This document shows, one piece after another, positions 23,551 through 34,807 of a stretch of 64,000 nucleotides of DNA (position 1 is the stretch's first letter; every line of letters begins with the position of its first letter). The translations under genes were made by a program, and so were the position numbers. Source of the stretch: Salvator merianae (lineage: Eukaryota > Chordata > Lepidosauria > Squamata > Teiidae); contig QVOM02000053.1 in the NCBI GenBank assembly GCA_003586115.2, forward strand, positions 5,871,316-5,935,315, written 5' to 3'. The notes beneath the pieces were generated by a model. The model had not been told where the DNA came from. It saw nothing but the letters and a program-made list of their open reading frames with translations, and made no database searches.

Positions 23551-24925
23551 ATGTTTTCTTTGCAGTTGTGTCACACTGATGTTTCATGATTAGCTGATGA
23601 TCTACAAAATTGTTTCTGCAAATGCTGCTGCTCACCCTGTTTTCAGTCATTCCGTATTTCTTCATTTCTAAGAGATTACTCAAAGGTCCTTTCTGGAATT
23701 ATATATATTTATAACTTAATAACACCTAATAATAACAACAAAAATACCTAGAAATATGAGGGATTAAGCCACCTGCTTTCATGGGCAGCTTGAGTTGTGT
23801 GCATGACTTGTATCCACAAGTTACCAAAGAATTCATGTTTTGGCCTTCTAATTTTACTAACTGGCTATTTGGATACAATTGTGCTCCCTAACCCACCAGA
23901 CATCACATGTGTCATAACGTTCTCAGTAGGGGTTTCCCCCCCTTTTTTGGGCTGTGTGTGTATGTGTATAGAATGCTTGCAATACTTTTTTTTTTAAAAA
24001 AAAAGAAATGTGATCAATTTTGGAATACTTAAATGGTGCTTCATAACAACTAAATTTTGCCTTTTCAGTATTGAAACCTCAAACATACCAGTTAATTAAA
24101 GGCTATGACCAGTAAGAATTGCAATCCATTAAGCCTTGAAAAATTAATTAACTCTGGGGGAGGGAAAACCCTCTGTACTTCAATTAGTTCCTATAAAAAA
24201 TAGATTATAAACTTCCTGGGAAAAATCCTCTTAAGTCTCAAAACACACATTCAGTTTTAATACCTCCAAGAATAGTAAGCAGGCAATCCATAGGAGACAA
24301 GGATTAAATCAAAAGGGCATCACATTAAGCAATGCTAAGTTTTGTTTATAAAATGTCCTTCTTATTCCCAAAATGCTAAAAATCTGGTGAGAGTTTGGAG
24401 CATTCAAGGTGTACCTGAGAAATGAAGCTCTTTCTCTGTCCCAGGACTGTGATACATGACTATATTTTTGGATAGACAATTTACCCTGACCCGGTTTGGT
24501 CTAACTTTGAGGCTAAAGAAGGAAAATTCCTTAAGCATCAAAGCTGCACACCAGGGGCATTTTGCTAGTCTCTGGAACTTTTTGGAGCTTGGTGAAATGT
24601 TGTTTTGCTTCAGAACTCGCTCAGTGGTGCAGAAACAATCCTTGTCTATTCTGTATTTGTTCTGCAGTTTTTCCTGCTCTGCAAATGCACTGATACTAAG
24701 TGTGTATTCCACCCTGGAGTGCAATCTTTAGAACACGCAATTGCCTCTTGCTACCACTGCTAAAATGGCAGGAGGGAATTCCAAGAAAATCTTGGGTTCT
24801 TACCTCATCTGCCAGATCTTTGTATTAGCAAGTATCCATCCACCCACTTTTATTTCTTTCCTTTCCTTTCTTTTGCCATTTTATCTGTGAGAGCCATGGT
24901 TTTGACTCACTAGAGCTGATCTATT
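23551..24925. other. Non-coding DNA, nothing identified
   Basis: Overlapping frames of 91 codons (plus) and 106 codons (minus) at 24,404-24,731 cover the same bases. Neither shows a motif, so at most one could be real and I call neither. Confidence 0.4.
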
Positions 24926-25085
24926 GTAGTCTACATTTCAGTTTTAATCTTGTTTTTATATGTGTTTTTAAGGCTGCTTTTATAGTCTTGTATAGGTTGG
25001 AATTTATTGTCTGCGCATCATATGTAAGCTCTGTGAGACCTTTGGGCAATGAGGTGGGGTATAAATAAAGTAAAATAAAAGCTCT
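24926..25085 (+). mobile_element. LINE/SINE 3' tail
   Basis: cagttttaatcttgtttttatatgtgttttta…atgtaagctctgtgagacctttgggcaatgaggtggggtataaataaagtaaaataaa matches the tail consensus (TTTTAAT…GTAAGCCGCCCTGAG…GGGCGGGGTATAAATAAAGT). It shares features with 23,440, 40,883 and 63,572. Confidence 0.65.
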
Positions 25086-25809
25086 TAAAACTCAGGGATA
25101 TTGTTATTGACGTCTGGAAATCAACCTGTATTAGGGGATTCTAAGCCAATTTGGATTTCAGGATGGATTTTTTTGGTTAATAATTCAGAATGCCTACATT
25201 TCTGTGCCATGGTTCTTTCTTTACATTCTAAAAATGCCAATTAATAACGTAGGTTATTTTCACCAAGCAGACCAGGAAATTATAGAAGCAAACTTGTCTA
25301 CAGTAGGTTAAGCAGTAAAATGATGCAGACATTAGACTGCTTATGACTGTCATTCTTCTCTTTGCCAATGCGGCAAACACAATCTTCACAGCAATTTGGG
25401 ATGTCTCGCCAGCTGGCTGACTGCCCCAATTTATGGAAAAGTAATGAATGAGGCTTGATCAAATGGCCACCATCTGGGCAAACCTCTGGAGCTTGTTTGG
25501 ACAAGGCTCCTGGGTCAAGTAAATGGAATTGACTTTAGTTAAGAATGACTAATCCTTTTCCTTTAATAACAGATTCAAGCATTGCAGGTGCACAAAAACA
25601 GACAATATGAATGGCAAAAGAATGGCTGAGAGTCGCCGTGCATTCTGGGAAAAGCAAGAACAGCTTACTAAGGGAAGCAGTTTTTATATCCTTGAGCTTA
25701 ATTACCCTTATGTACTCTGTGAAGTAGAACTTCTCTAAAGCCCATACATGAAAACAAGTATTGCTGTTTTCTAAAAACAGACAATATTCAGGTCTCAATG
25801 GTTTTACTA
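25086..25809. other. Non-coding DNA, nothing identified
   Basis: A 124-codon minus-strand frame begins inside the adjacent tandem repeat and runs to about 25,535. It has no recognised motif. Confidence 0.4.
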
Positions 25810-25878
25810 CTCTTAAAGTTAGAACAATAGTTCTCTTAAAGTTAATAGTACTCTTAAAGTATGTACTCTTAAAGTATG
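25810..25878. repeat. Minisatellite-like CTCTTAAAGT repeats
   Basis: CTCTTAAAGT occurs at 25,810, 25,833, 25,851 and 25,866. The last two are embedded in two exact tandem copies of the 15-mer tactcttaaagtatg (25,849-25,878). Confidence 0.85.
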
Positions 25879-26673
25879 CAAAGTACCCTCTACATACTGT
25901 GAATTGCAAATGAGATGCTTATCTGGTAGATATAGTTACTAGTGCCTAGATGGACCTACCATTTCCATTCATTGCATATTAGCAGAATTAAGGTGCCAAG
26001 TGAAGATCTCATGTGTTTTACAATTCCTCCAGATGTGATAAAAGTGCTTCCTGTTGACTAAACCCATGAAGGAGTGTTACTTTGCTTCTCAGTTTGAAGT
26101 TCTTTCTGCAACTGGTGAGAGCTATTAAAATCATTCCTTTGGGGGTAACTGGGGTGAAAGATTTGTTTGAGAATCAAGAATCTTCTCCCTCCAAACTATA
26201 CATTTCTTTTTATATTTTAGTTGCTATAACAACTGTACAGCTGTCCTGTGTAAAACACAACACACTTTATTATTAGTTGAAAGTTAGCACTCCAGGAGGA
26301 AAGCTGATTTATTTTCCCTGAGGATATTATCCATGGGACTTGCAAAATGTTGAAAGGAGAAAAAGAAAAATGCTGGAATGACAAAAAACTTCAGACTGGA
26401 ATGACAAAAAATTCATAAGGAAACCTGGACATGATAGGAAATCTGAACAGTACTCTTTTAAAAAGCTAATATAGTTCTGCCAAGGATCCTGTGTTGATCA
26501 GCAGTTAATTGCAGGGTATCTAATCTGTGAAGTATTTTTGTCCTAGATCTGAAATATTTGACAAAGCCTATCTTCTTCTATTCCCCTACTAGCAACAGAA
26601 CAAGTTTTTTTCAGAAAGAGCAAGAAGGGCCTTCCATTCTTCCCCATCTTGACATGAAGACAAAAGAACAATA
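25879..26673. other. Non-coding DNA, nothing identified
   Basis: A short direct repeat, ggaatgacaaaaaactt/ggaatgacaaaaaattc, lies near 26,376-26,416. No gene is seen. Confidence 0.4.
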
Positions 26674-26852
26674 AGCCCTTTCCATACTGGGACATATTCT
26701 AGGATATATTTCAGAATATGGGTCTGTAGTCCACATGTTAATACAGATTATTGGAAGGTTCTGGGCAGACTTCCCATAGTCTGCACTAGCATGGGATGAC
26801 AGACCCCTTATCTGGGATATATTCTGGAATAAGGCCCAGTGTGGAAAGGGCC
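26674..26852. mobile_element. ~180-bp TIR element (GGCCCTTTCC ends)
   Basis: The left end AGCCCTTTCCATACTGGG and right end CCCAGTGTGGAAAGGGCC are near-perfect 18-bp inverted repeats with two or three mismatches. Internal blocks (tttcagaatatgggtct, tagtctgcactagcatg, tatctgggatatattctggaat) match the element at 31,839-32,018, so these are two copies of one MITE family. No exact target duplication is visible here. A15 follows at 26,866-26,880. Confidence 0.8.
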
Positions 26853-27013
26853 GCATAGTCTTATTAAAAAAAAAAAAAAAGATGGATGGGGATGAAAAAT
26901 ATTATTTCACACCAGCTCTCTGAAGTCAGTTCTACTTCATGCAAGTGTGACAACTTGTGAACCCTTGTTCTTTTGTTAGTATGGTGTAACATGTTCTAGT
27001 CTTCATCAAAATT

Positions 27014-27074
27014 CCTATCATCTATCTATCAATCTATCTATCTATCTATCTATCTATCTACCTACCTACCTACC
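27014..27074. repeat. (CTAT)n-(CTAC)n microsatellite
   Basis: A tetranucleotide array begins with CTAT units, interrupted once by CTATCAAT, and ends in CTAC units, about 60 bases in total. Confidence 0.9.
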
Positions 27075-28773
27075 ATATTTAGCTCTTTATTTCTGTGTTC
27101 TGAGTTCTCTGCTGTGCTGACTCCAAGCGAGGAGATCAATATTTGCAGATGGAAGAGGAAGAAAGTGGGAGGTTTGCAACTGAGATACGTCTGCTAGTCT
27201 GAGATATCTGGAACCATTGAAGGTTTGTCAGCCAGAACCCAAAGACTCACACCTAATGGTCCAGGCTTTACATTGATCTCACCTCAATTCTAAACTCTCA
27301 ATGATTTAAAGGTCCTATACATGGTTTACTTGCTAGATGATTCTCTGTGTTCTTCCAGCTATCGGAATGCTGGGAGATTGTGAACAGAACAAGTTTTGTG
27401 CTTGTAACCTGCCAGTGGGTTTATTGGCCATTGTGAGAACAGAAAACAGGTGAGCCACAGCTGGACTGGTGTGCATTTCTATGTTGCTATATTCTTATGA
27501 CTTTTTTTCATTAAGGTTTTGTATAGAGACAGATTATACACAGGAAGGTTGGGAAATTGTTTTGAAAGCAATTTCTAGCTTCTGTTCTATTAACACTCTA
27601 TCATACTGTTTTAAGTTAAACAAGTGCATTGAAAAAGATAAATTGGATCAGATTAGTTAAAACAGTAGGCCCAAAACTATGAAAATAACTCTGAGGCTAA
27701 CTGCAATGTGTTCAATGAAGCTGACCTCTTGAGTAGGCAAACATATTATTGTCCTGCAATTTTGTCTCACTTGGTCCCTTAATCCACAGTACTTGACAAA
27801 AAACATTTGTTGCCAAGGAACAGCATCTTTTAAACACTTGTTTAAGAAGCAAACAGTTTTCAGAAGCATGACACCCAGAATAGATTTCAAGGAGATTCCC
27901 AGAAAAAATGAAACCTCAGTTTTGGACTTCCTGTCTCTATCACAGATTGAGTTCATTAATCTTTTGCAAAGTCACTATAGCCAGAAAGTGTTCATTTTAA
28001 CCTCAAAGAAGGTTCAATCTTGGAGAAACTGTAGGGTGGGAATGTGTTATTAAAGAACACAGCAAGCAGAGAAAATCTGCAAGTAAACAGTTTTTGCAAT
28101 ATTTATTCTTTAATGTGCTTTTGCACAGCAAATACGTGTCCTTGTACTAAGGTTGTGAAATGATACCATTAAGTGACCCAAGGTACACTTACTCAAGAAA
28201 GTCATTTATTTTCACTGACCTAGGTGGTCAAGTGTACTGAAGTTCAGCCTGCAGAATCAAGCAAAGCTGTTATGTCTATAATTGTGTATCAAAGAAACAC
28301 AATGAATGATATGAAGCTGGAAAGGTAAAATTTTCTATATATTATGAGAGCCCTAGCAGTCAAAGAAAAAAAAATCTATTATTAACTTAACCATATATAT
28401 CCTGTGCATACTAAATAGCACTTATGATATTTAGGAATGTATACATTAGTAATTCTTTCTGTAAATTGTAAGCTGACTCTAGCCATAGGGTTGTCATGCA
28501 GACTTGTACTGCCTGAATTAGGTTAACATCAGTTATGGTGAAAACCACGAGAACTAAATGACTGGGGTGAGCCTATCCATACAGCATTTTCACAAGCCAG
28601 ATGCTATAAGTAGCAATCAGTGAACAGTAATAGGATGGCCAACTGGAGCATTCACCGAAATAAATTATCAAAGATCCCCCATTGATTTAATTGTCCACAC
28701 ATTCAGAGCTGCTGTTTCATCAGGTGCTACTGTATGCGATATGCATCACAAGTGAAACAAATCTGTGAAACTT
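27075..28773. other. Non-coding DNA, nothing identified
   Basis: Frames of 63-99 codons at 27,469-28,053 overlap on both strands and show no motif. Confidence 0.4.
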
Positions 28774-28990
28774 ATTTTCTTTTTCTTTCTTTCTTTTTTT
28801 TTCAGTTTTGGTCTGTAGGCTAGACTGAAAAGGGTGATTCTAGTAGCTGACCTAGGGTCAGGCTCTGTGTTGCTATTTCTGAGAACAGTTGCCACCATTT
28901 TGTAAAAAGCTGCAGGCCTGATTGGTGCAGGGAGATATGGTGGTAGTGTCCCTTTTTGGTACTGTGTGAATCTTCAGAGAGAGAGAGAGA
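28774..28990. repeat. Pyrimidine tract and (GA)n
   Basis: A T/C-only tract lies at about 28,774-28,804. A (GA) run of about 7 units lies at 28,976-28,990. The DNA between is unremarkable. Confidence 0.7.
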
Positions 28991-30445
28991 AATATTTAAT
29001 TGCTTAGAAGAATTCATACCAGAAATAAAATGGGATCTGCAAAATCTTGATTAATGCTAAATATTAAGAAAGCAGATGAAGTACTATCTAAAAGAAAATC
29101 TCTTCATTAGTGATTTTAAATTTATCAAATTTTCAATCACAAATGAAAGTTGACATAAGCAGTTGGTCTAAAATTCCACTGAGTCAATGAGGCAAGATTA
29201 TTGTAATTAAAATTAATATAGCCTCAAGACAAATATATTTACTTTGAGGTCTTCCTTTGTTAGAACTTCTGATTTACTTTAAACAGATTGATAATATATT
29301 AATAACTTTTTAATAGCATGGGCAATTCCTTCAATTTTCTTTATCCAAACTATAATTATTATACAAGGATGAGGATTTAATTTCCAAGACATTTAGGCTT
29401 ATCATTGACCTTATAGTCTTATTTCTATTTCTTTACGTAATACAGTTAAATGAACTAATATTCCTTTACAGGCACAAACAGAAAGCTAATAAGCAGCTTT
29501 TTCATATCAAGGCAAGCACTTGGTTTCACATTTATTGGCTTCATATTTAGCTAAAAAGCTGATGTACTTCTTTATGAAATGTCGTAGAACATATTTTGTG
29601 CCACAGATATTAGTTTTATTTGCATGTCAACAGTTTTGGAAAATTCAATTAAAAAAAAAAAGCTGCCAGTGCTTTAATTTGGAAGAAACAGACTATTCAA
29701 ATTATCAACACTTGAAATTAACTGCTTATTAAATAAACCTTTAAGTCATATGAGTCATTATAAAAAGAATGTGGTTGATTTTTCAACTTATAGTGCAAGG
29801 CATCTTATAATGTGTCTTGCTGCCTGAATGAAGGCACTTCTAGCTGCCACTGGAAATGATGCATCCATGTTTGCAAATGGAGATGCAGAGACATCTTTTT
29901 TCAGCTGTGATCATGGCACCTTCTTCTATGCACCCTGAAAGAAGTCATCTGGATGGGCAAATGGAGACAGCCTGTAAAATGCCCAGTCTGCTACAGATGC
30001 GCATGAATATTTTGTCCTGGTTTGATTTGATTGAAACTGATTCACAAGAACTCCAAACATGTTTTAATTGAACTTTGAACTTCTCGAAGAAGTTTGAAGT
30101 TTGGTTCAAATGTTTAACAAACTGTTCTTCAAAGGGAACAATGGGGAAGATCAAAGGAGGGGGTATCATCAATTTTGGAATGGTTTGGAATGGCAACAGG
30201 TTGGAGAGTGTATGGCCACACTGGCGCCATTCAACAATTCAAATCCAGTTCTCACTTGCTTCAGACTTTTGGAGTCTGGACTCTGCCAGCCATTCTGGAC
30301 ACATCTACCTAACTAGTGCACTCCCATTCCTACTTCTTACCCAGCCAGTGAGCTCACAGAGTGTTCCAGCACTGACATGTGTGAACGCACCTCACCGTAC
30401 CTGATCCTTACCAGCCCAAACCATGCTAGTTAGAATGTTCTACTG
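28991..30445. other. Non-coding DNA; possible element body toward the right
   Basis: 29,000-29,800 is very AT-rich with nothing recognised. From about 30,180 base composition rises and the sequence looks like part of the TIR element that ends at 30,464. Confidence 0.35.
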
Positions 30446-30465
30446 TAGGAAGTGTGAACAGGCCC
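30446..30465. mobile_element. TIR-element right end
   Basis: gtaggaagtgtgaacaggcccc is the inverse of a GGGGCCTGTTCACACTTCC-type terminus, close to the ends at 23,210 and 22,741. The left end was not found. Confidence 0.4.
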
Positions 30466-31776
30466 CTGTGTAGAACAGCTTAAATCTTGGCAACTGCACT
30501 CCTCCAGGTGTTTTATCATCATGACAGTGTGAAGAGTAGGCTGTTGTTCAAACAGGTGCTTGAGCAAAATATAGATGGAGTTCCACTAAATGGGAACATC
30601 TGTGGGGATCAGGTGTTCCAGCAGGTGATGCTCAACCTGTGCCCTGCTGAGCATCAGCCTGCTGCTTGCACTCCAGTGAAAATAGACAGATAATTTATGG
30701 CACCTCAGCACAAGGACTGTCATAGGAGTTTCAGGATGATCTGTGGGGCCCACTCTAGCCAAGCACATCTAAGAGTGTCTCTCACAACCAGGCGGAGAGT
30801 GTGAGCCACACAAACAATGGACACAAATCCCACCTGGCTACCTGCCCTAACTATATTCTCCCCACTGTCTTTTGACACCACTGGAGAGGGAGAGGGAGGA
30901 AAATGGAAAGAGAAAGAGAAAGGAAAAAGGAAGACAGGAAGGAACTGAGATAAGTGCTTGCGTCTTAATTCCAGATGTCAGGTTTTGCAAGTCTAACACT
31001 GCCCAAATATTCAAAATGACTTAACAGTTAATATTCTGTTGACTTTTTTCATTCATTATGTTAAATTCAAGGTTACCATTAGTAAACCAACAAATGACAT
31101 GACCTTTTAAAACTTTTGAATAAACTTCAAATTGAATTCTCAAAACATACCTAGCTCAGCCACCAATATGATGTTAACCTGACCATTTTCCCCAAACATT
31201 CTCCTTTTAATCAAATAGAAATGTATTTAAAAAATGAGAATGAATAATATCTGCCTACATCTAGGCCGATCATCTCAGCACTGAATACGGAAAAGAAAAG
31301 GCACAAAGACAATAAATAAACAAATAAATAAATATTAGGTGCTGCCCCTAATATTCTTTGCAGCCTCTAGTCTCAAGAAAAATCAAAGATAAGCAAAGTC
31401 CAAAGATGCCAGTGAAAATTTGCCAAAAGCAGAATCCAATGCAAATTGGGAGATTTTTCCTCAGGCAAAACATCAGAAGAATGTTAAGTGCAGCTAAAAA
31501 GTGTTCAATAGGTTCATGAAATTTCTCAAGAGAATTCCACATATCTTTAGAAAAGACTGATAGTTCTTCAAGTATTGTGGCCCATACACATGCATGCACA
31601 CCAGAATTTCAAATACTGTATTCTCTCTAGGCAATGAAGCTGAAATCAAATATGCTTAACATAAGCTGTAAGATAATAAGATAATAACATAAACCACCTG
31701 TTACACAAACATATGAGAAATAAGCCTAACTACTATGCAATGAACTGCAAGCAGCAGAAACAATAAATGCATCATT
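30466..31776. other. Non-coding DNA with a purine tract
   Basis: Almost pure A/G sequence runs from about 30,883 to 30,951. An (AAAT)-type array lies at 31,309-31,334. No gene is seen. Confidence 0.5.
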
Positions 31777-31838
31777 TTGTTGCTGTCTAGTTGTGTTCAA
31801 CGCTTCATAAACCCATGGACCAAACACACCAAGACTAT

Positions 31839-32018
31839 GGCCCTTTCTGCACTTGGCCTTATTGTGGATTATATCCCAGAATAGGGACCTGCTTTCCACA
31901 TGCTACTGCAAACTATGAAAGGTCTTGCCCAGGGCCTACCATAGTCCGCACTAGCATGCAGATGGCAAGTCCCTTTTCTGAGATACAATCTGGAACAAGT
32001 CCAAGTGCAGAAAGGGCC
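31839..32018. mobile_element. 180-bp TIR element inside BovB, TAT duplication
   Basis: GGCCCTTTCTGCACTTGG and CCAAGTGCAGAAAGGGCC are perfect 18-bp inverted repeats. TAT flanks both sides (31,836-31,838 and 32,019-32,021). If the element and one TAT are ignored, the surrounding BovB runs on without gain or loss, which confirms the boundaries. Non-coding interior; same family as 26,674 and 60,029. Confidence 0.92.
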
Positions 32019-32321
32019 TATCTGTCCTCCATCATCTCCTGGAATTTGCCCAAGCTCATGTTTGTTGCTTCTATTACACTGTCTATCAATCTCATTATCT
32101 GCAGCCCTCATCTTTTTTGCCTTAAATCTTTCTCAGCATCAGGATCTTTTCCAGTGAGTCCTGCTTTCTCATTATGTGACCAAAGTATTTGAACTTCAAC
32201 CTCAGTAATTGTCCTCCCAATGAACAGTCAGGGTTGATTTCCTTTCGTGTTGACTAATTGGTCTTCTTGAAGTCCAAGGGACTCCCAGAGTTCTTTTTTT
32301 CCCACCATCACAACATGAAAG

Positions 32322-32351
32322 CATCATCATCATCATCATCATCATCATCAT
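32322..32351. repeat. (ATC)n microsatellite within BovB
   Basis: Ten ATC units interrupt the BovB segment where the family normally reads gcatcaattct. The array appears to have grown from the native CATCA. Confidence 0.9.
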
Positions 32352-32385
32352 TAGTGCTCAGTTTTCTTTATGGTCCAACTCTTTG

Positions 32386-33918
32386 CTCATTGTCATCTTT
32401 GATCCTGAGTTCTCATGTCATGGAGAGATAAGGGGAGGTAGATAACTTTCTGAAGAAGGCATTGCACCTCACATTTGAAAGAGATACAGGAATGTTTCAA
32501 GGCTACACTTGTTAGCCGGTTCTGGACGGTAGGAAATGTCTTGAGGGGCATATAACCTTGTAACTGCAATTTTTACAACTTGGCATCATATCAATAAACT
32601 AACATGCTACTTTTGAGCCAATTTTGTTTTGTTGCCATGTACTTGTTCTGTCTGCACTGGTATTCAGGCTAGCGGTCTTGTCACATACATACTAAGCAAT
32701 CTTAAGATTATATTTAAGTAACCCTTCAGGTAACACAAAGAGAATGCACATAAAACAGAATGAATAAATAAAAAATCCAGCAATAAATGAAGCTAATTTT
32801 GAATAATTATTATTTCTATTTCTCTGTCAACTGATTTTAGGCACCAAAGTAACTTGAAACAAATCCAGAAAACAAGATGAACTCATCACACTCACACTCT
32901 TCCTAATATAGTAACAGCATATCAGCCAGTAAAACAGCATAAAAACTACTAAATGCCCTAAATTTAAACACCTCCAACTGCTTCAGCTTTCAAAGAGTTT
33001 AAGTGATGCCTTAAAATAATAATAATAAAAAAAGGAATATGATAAAAGGGACAGAACGGATGTATCCCATACTCTGAGCTGTCACCACAGAGAAAGCTCT
33101 TGCCTTGAAAATAGAAATGTCTGATTTTCCAGGGCAGGTCTGAACAGAAATTCTGAATGCATGATTTCTACTTGTGTGATCAAAGGGATGCCTATGGACA
33201 TAAAATGTGAAGGGACAGAATTTGTATGAAGGACCCATCAAACTTCAGTCCCTGTCTTCACTCGCTCCATTACCAACACTCATTTATCAGTCAAAACTTC
33301 TGAAGGGATTTTCTATACTGTTCTGTTGAAACTTGTAGCTTAAACGTGGATACCTTAACAGTTAGAATCACCTTTTATATGATTCATTTCTGCATATGGA
33401 GACTGAAATACAGGCATTGTATAATGCTATGATTTTCACAAACCACCTACAAAGAGCAAAACTGTTTAATGCAAGTAATTGTCTCCTACGTCAGTCAATA
33501 AAAGTCTACAGCACTGTAAATGGGAGGGCAAGTTTAACAATATGTCAACCTCCCATATAGAGAAGGCAGAATCCAATAGGGCCTCAGAAAACTGATCATC
33601 ATTAAATGTTTCTAGAATTGCATTAAACAAGAAAGCCATTCTCTACTAATTGTTTAAAGCAAAAAAAAAAAGTGTTATACAAAACCTCTGAAAAAGGCCC
33701 ACCAATATGTTGTGCTAGGCAGCTATTTTGGGCCGCTAGCTCTGTCTAGTCTATGCTTTGTCCAATGCAGACAGAGTATGCTAGCAAGGAACAAGGCCTC
33801 CTTGTTCCACATAACCATGTGGAAGAAAAAATCCCAGAAAAATCTACAGCTTGATTGTATCAGATTACCAGTAAGAGCAAAAAGGGTCCTTGGAATAATG
33901 GAAGATAGTTCAATGAAA
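32386..33918. other. Non-coding DNA, nothing identified
   Basis: Short AAT run near 33,018-33,033 and an A12 run near 33,660-33,671. The patch at 33,710-33,900 is slightly GC-richer and lies before a MITE-end remnant. Confidence 0.4.
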
Positions 33919-33948
33919 GCTTCCTCCAGACATTGCTTATTTATTCCT
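33919..33948 (+). mobile_element. Partial end of the palindromic MITE family
   Basis: gcttcctccagacattgct followed by tatttattcc matches the terminal repeat of the MITE at 45,158-45,304 (GCTG…CCAGACATTGCTTA..TATTCC). No second arm is present. Confidence 0.5.
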
Positions 33949-34268
33949 CAATCTATCGATTTACTGATATGAAGCATGGTTGGAATTAGCATTCATTGCT
34001 GAGACATTAGATTGATACTTTGTGTTTTAACATTTGCCTCAACAGTGCAGTGTACCTTTCATGCAGTAATCCGGACACAGCTGCAATGACAGAATAATAA
34101 GATATTGGACTATAATAGTTCATTTTACCAGAATCAAAATAATCTGATAAACCAGGTTTATGTTTTGGGACTGTATCAGGGACACCATGACTGCATCCAG
34201 GAGAAAAGATGAAATAATTATGGGGTTTTGACCCTATCTTGATGCAGCCACAGAGTGCATCTGCTATT

Positions 34269-34288
34269 AAAAAAAAAAAAAAAAAAAA
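34269..34288. repeat. A20 homopolymer
   Basis: Twenty A bases. No source element is identified on either side. Confidence 0.9.
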
Positions 34289-34347
34289 GTTGATGAAATG
34301 TTAGGGATAATAAAAAATGTTATTGAAAACTGAGAAGCTAATATTAT

Positions 34348-34572
34348 AATGTCCTTTTACAAATTCATGATATGACTTCAGTTTGGGTTACCACATCTCA
34401 AAAATGATATAGTAGAACTGGAGAATATTCAGAGGATAGTTACTAAGAAACTCAAAGGACAGGAGGAGCTTTTGTACAAGGGAAGTTTGCAGTGTCTGGA
34501 GACTTTTTTTGTCTAGAAAGGAGATGAATAAGAGCAGATATACTAAAAGGAATATAAAATTGTGCATGAGAT
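34348..34572 (+). mobile_element. CR1-type LINE fragment, sense
   Basis: ataatgtccttttacaaattcatgatatgac, gtttgggttaccacatctcaaaaatgatatag, tagaactggagaatattcagagga and gaatataaaattgtgcatgag follow the 3'-UTR-proximal part of CR1-like LINEs (…TACTGTGTTCAGTTCTGGTCACC…GGATATTGTAGAACTGGAAAAGGTGCAGAGGA…). It ends abruptly where a TIR element begins. Confidence 0.7.
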
Positions 34573-34576
34573 CCAA

Positions 34577-34807
34577 GGAACCTGTGGTGGATACATTTTG
34601 ATTGTGCACTATGGTGAACCACTGAAATGTGCCCCTGGTAGTCCAGAACATGGAAAGCATGCCTTCTGCATGCCTCCTTTGTTCTGGATCAGGGTTCTGG
34701 ATCAGGATCATTTGATGAAGATGGAGCAGGCCATCAGCTTGTGGGGCCTCACATATCTCGATTATGGAGACCTTAATTCTGGATTAAGGATCTGTCCAGA
34801 AAGGGCC
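34577..34807 (+). mobile_element. TIR DNA transposon (hairpin family), left-truncated
   Basis: The right end gtccagaaagggcc is clear. The central inverted repeat (acattttgattgtgcac…ggtgaaccactgaaatgt, from about 34,593) and the downstream gttctggatcagggttctggatcagg blocks match the 47,170 copy. The left half is missing, so the CR1 fragment directly abuts the central stem. Confidence 0.6.

Larger units (their letters stand above)
31777..32385 (-). mobile_element. BovB (RTE-clade) LINE fragment, antisense
   Basis: ttgttgctgtctagttgtg…aacccatggaccaaacacacc, then tcctccatcatctcctgga, ctcatgtttgttgcttctattacactg, tcagcatcaggatcttttccag, gaccaaagtatttgaac, tcttgaagtccaagggactcccag and ctttatggtccaactctttg follow, in order, the antisense coding part of squamate BovB as I remember it. 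Small differences and broken frames mark it as dead. It is interrupted by a TIR element (31,839-32,018) and by an ATC array (32,322-32,351). BovB is typical of squamates and of mammals that acquired it horizontally. Confidence 0.8.

Noticed and set aside
23518..27074. CRISPR-like spacing in tetranucleotide arrays
   Set aside because: These are simple microsatellites (AATC, CTAT) with no spacers, in vertebrate DNA.
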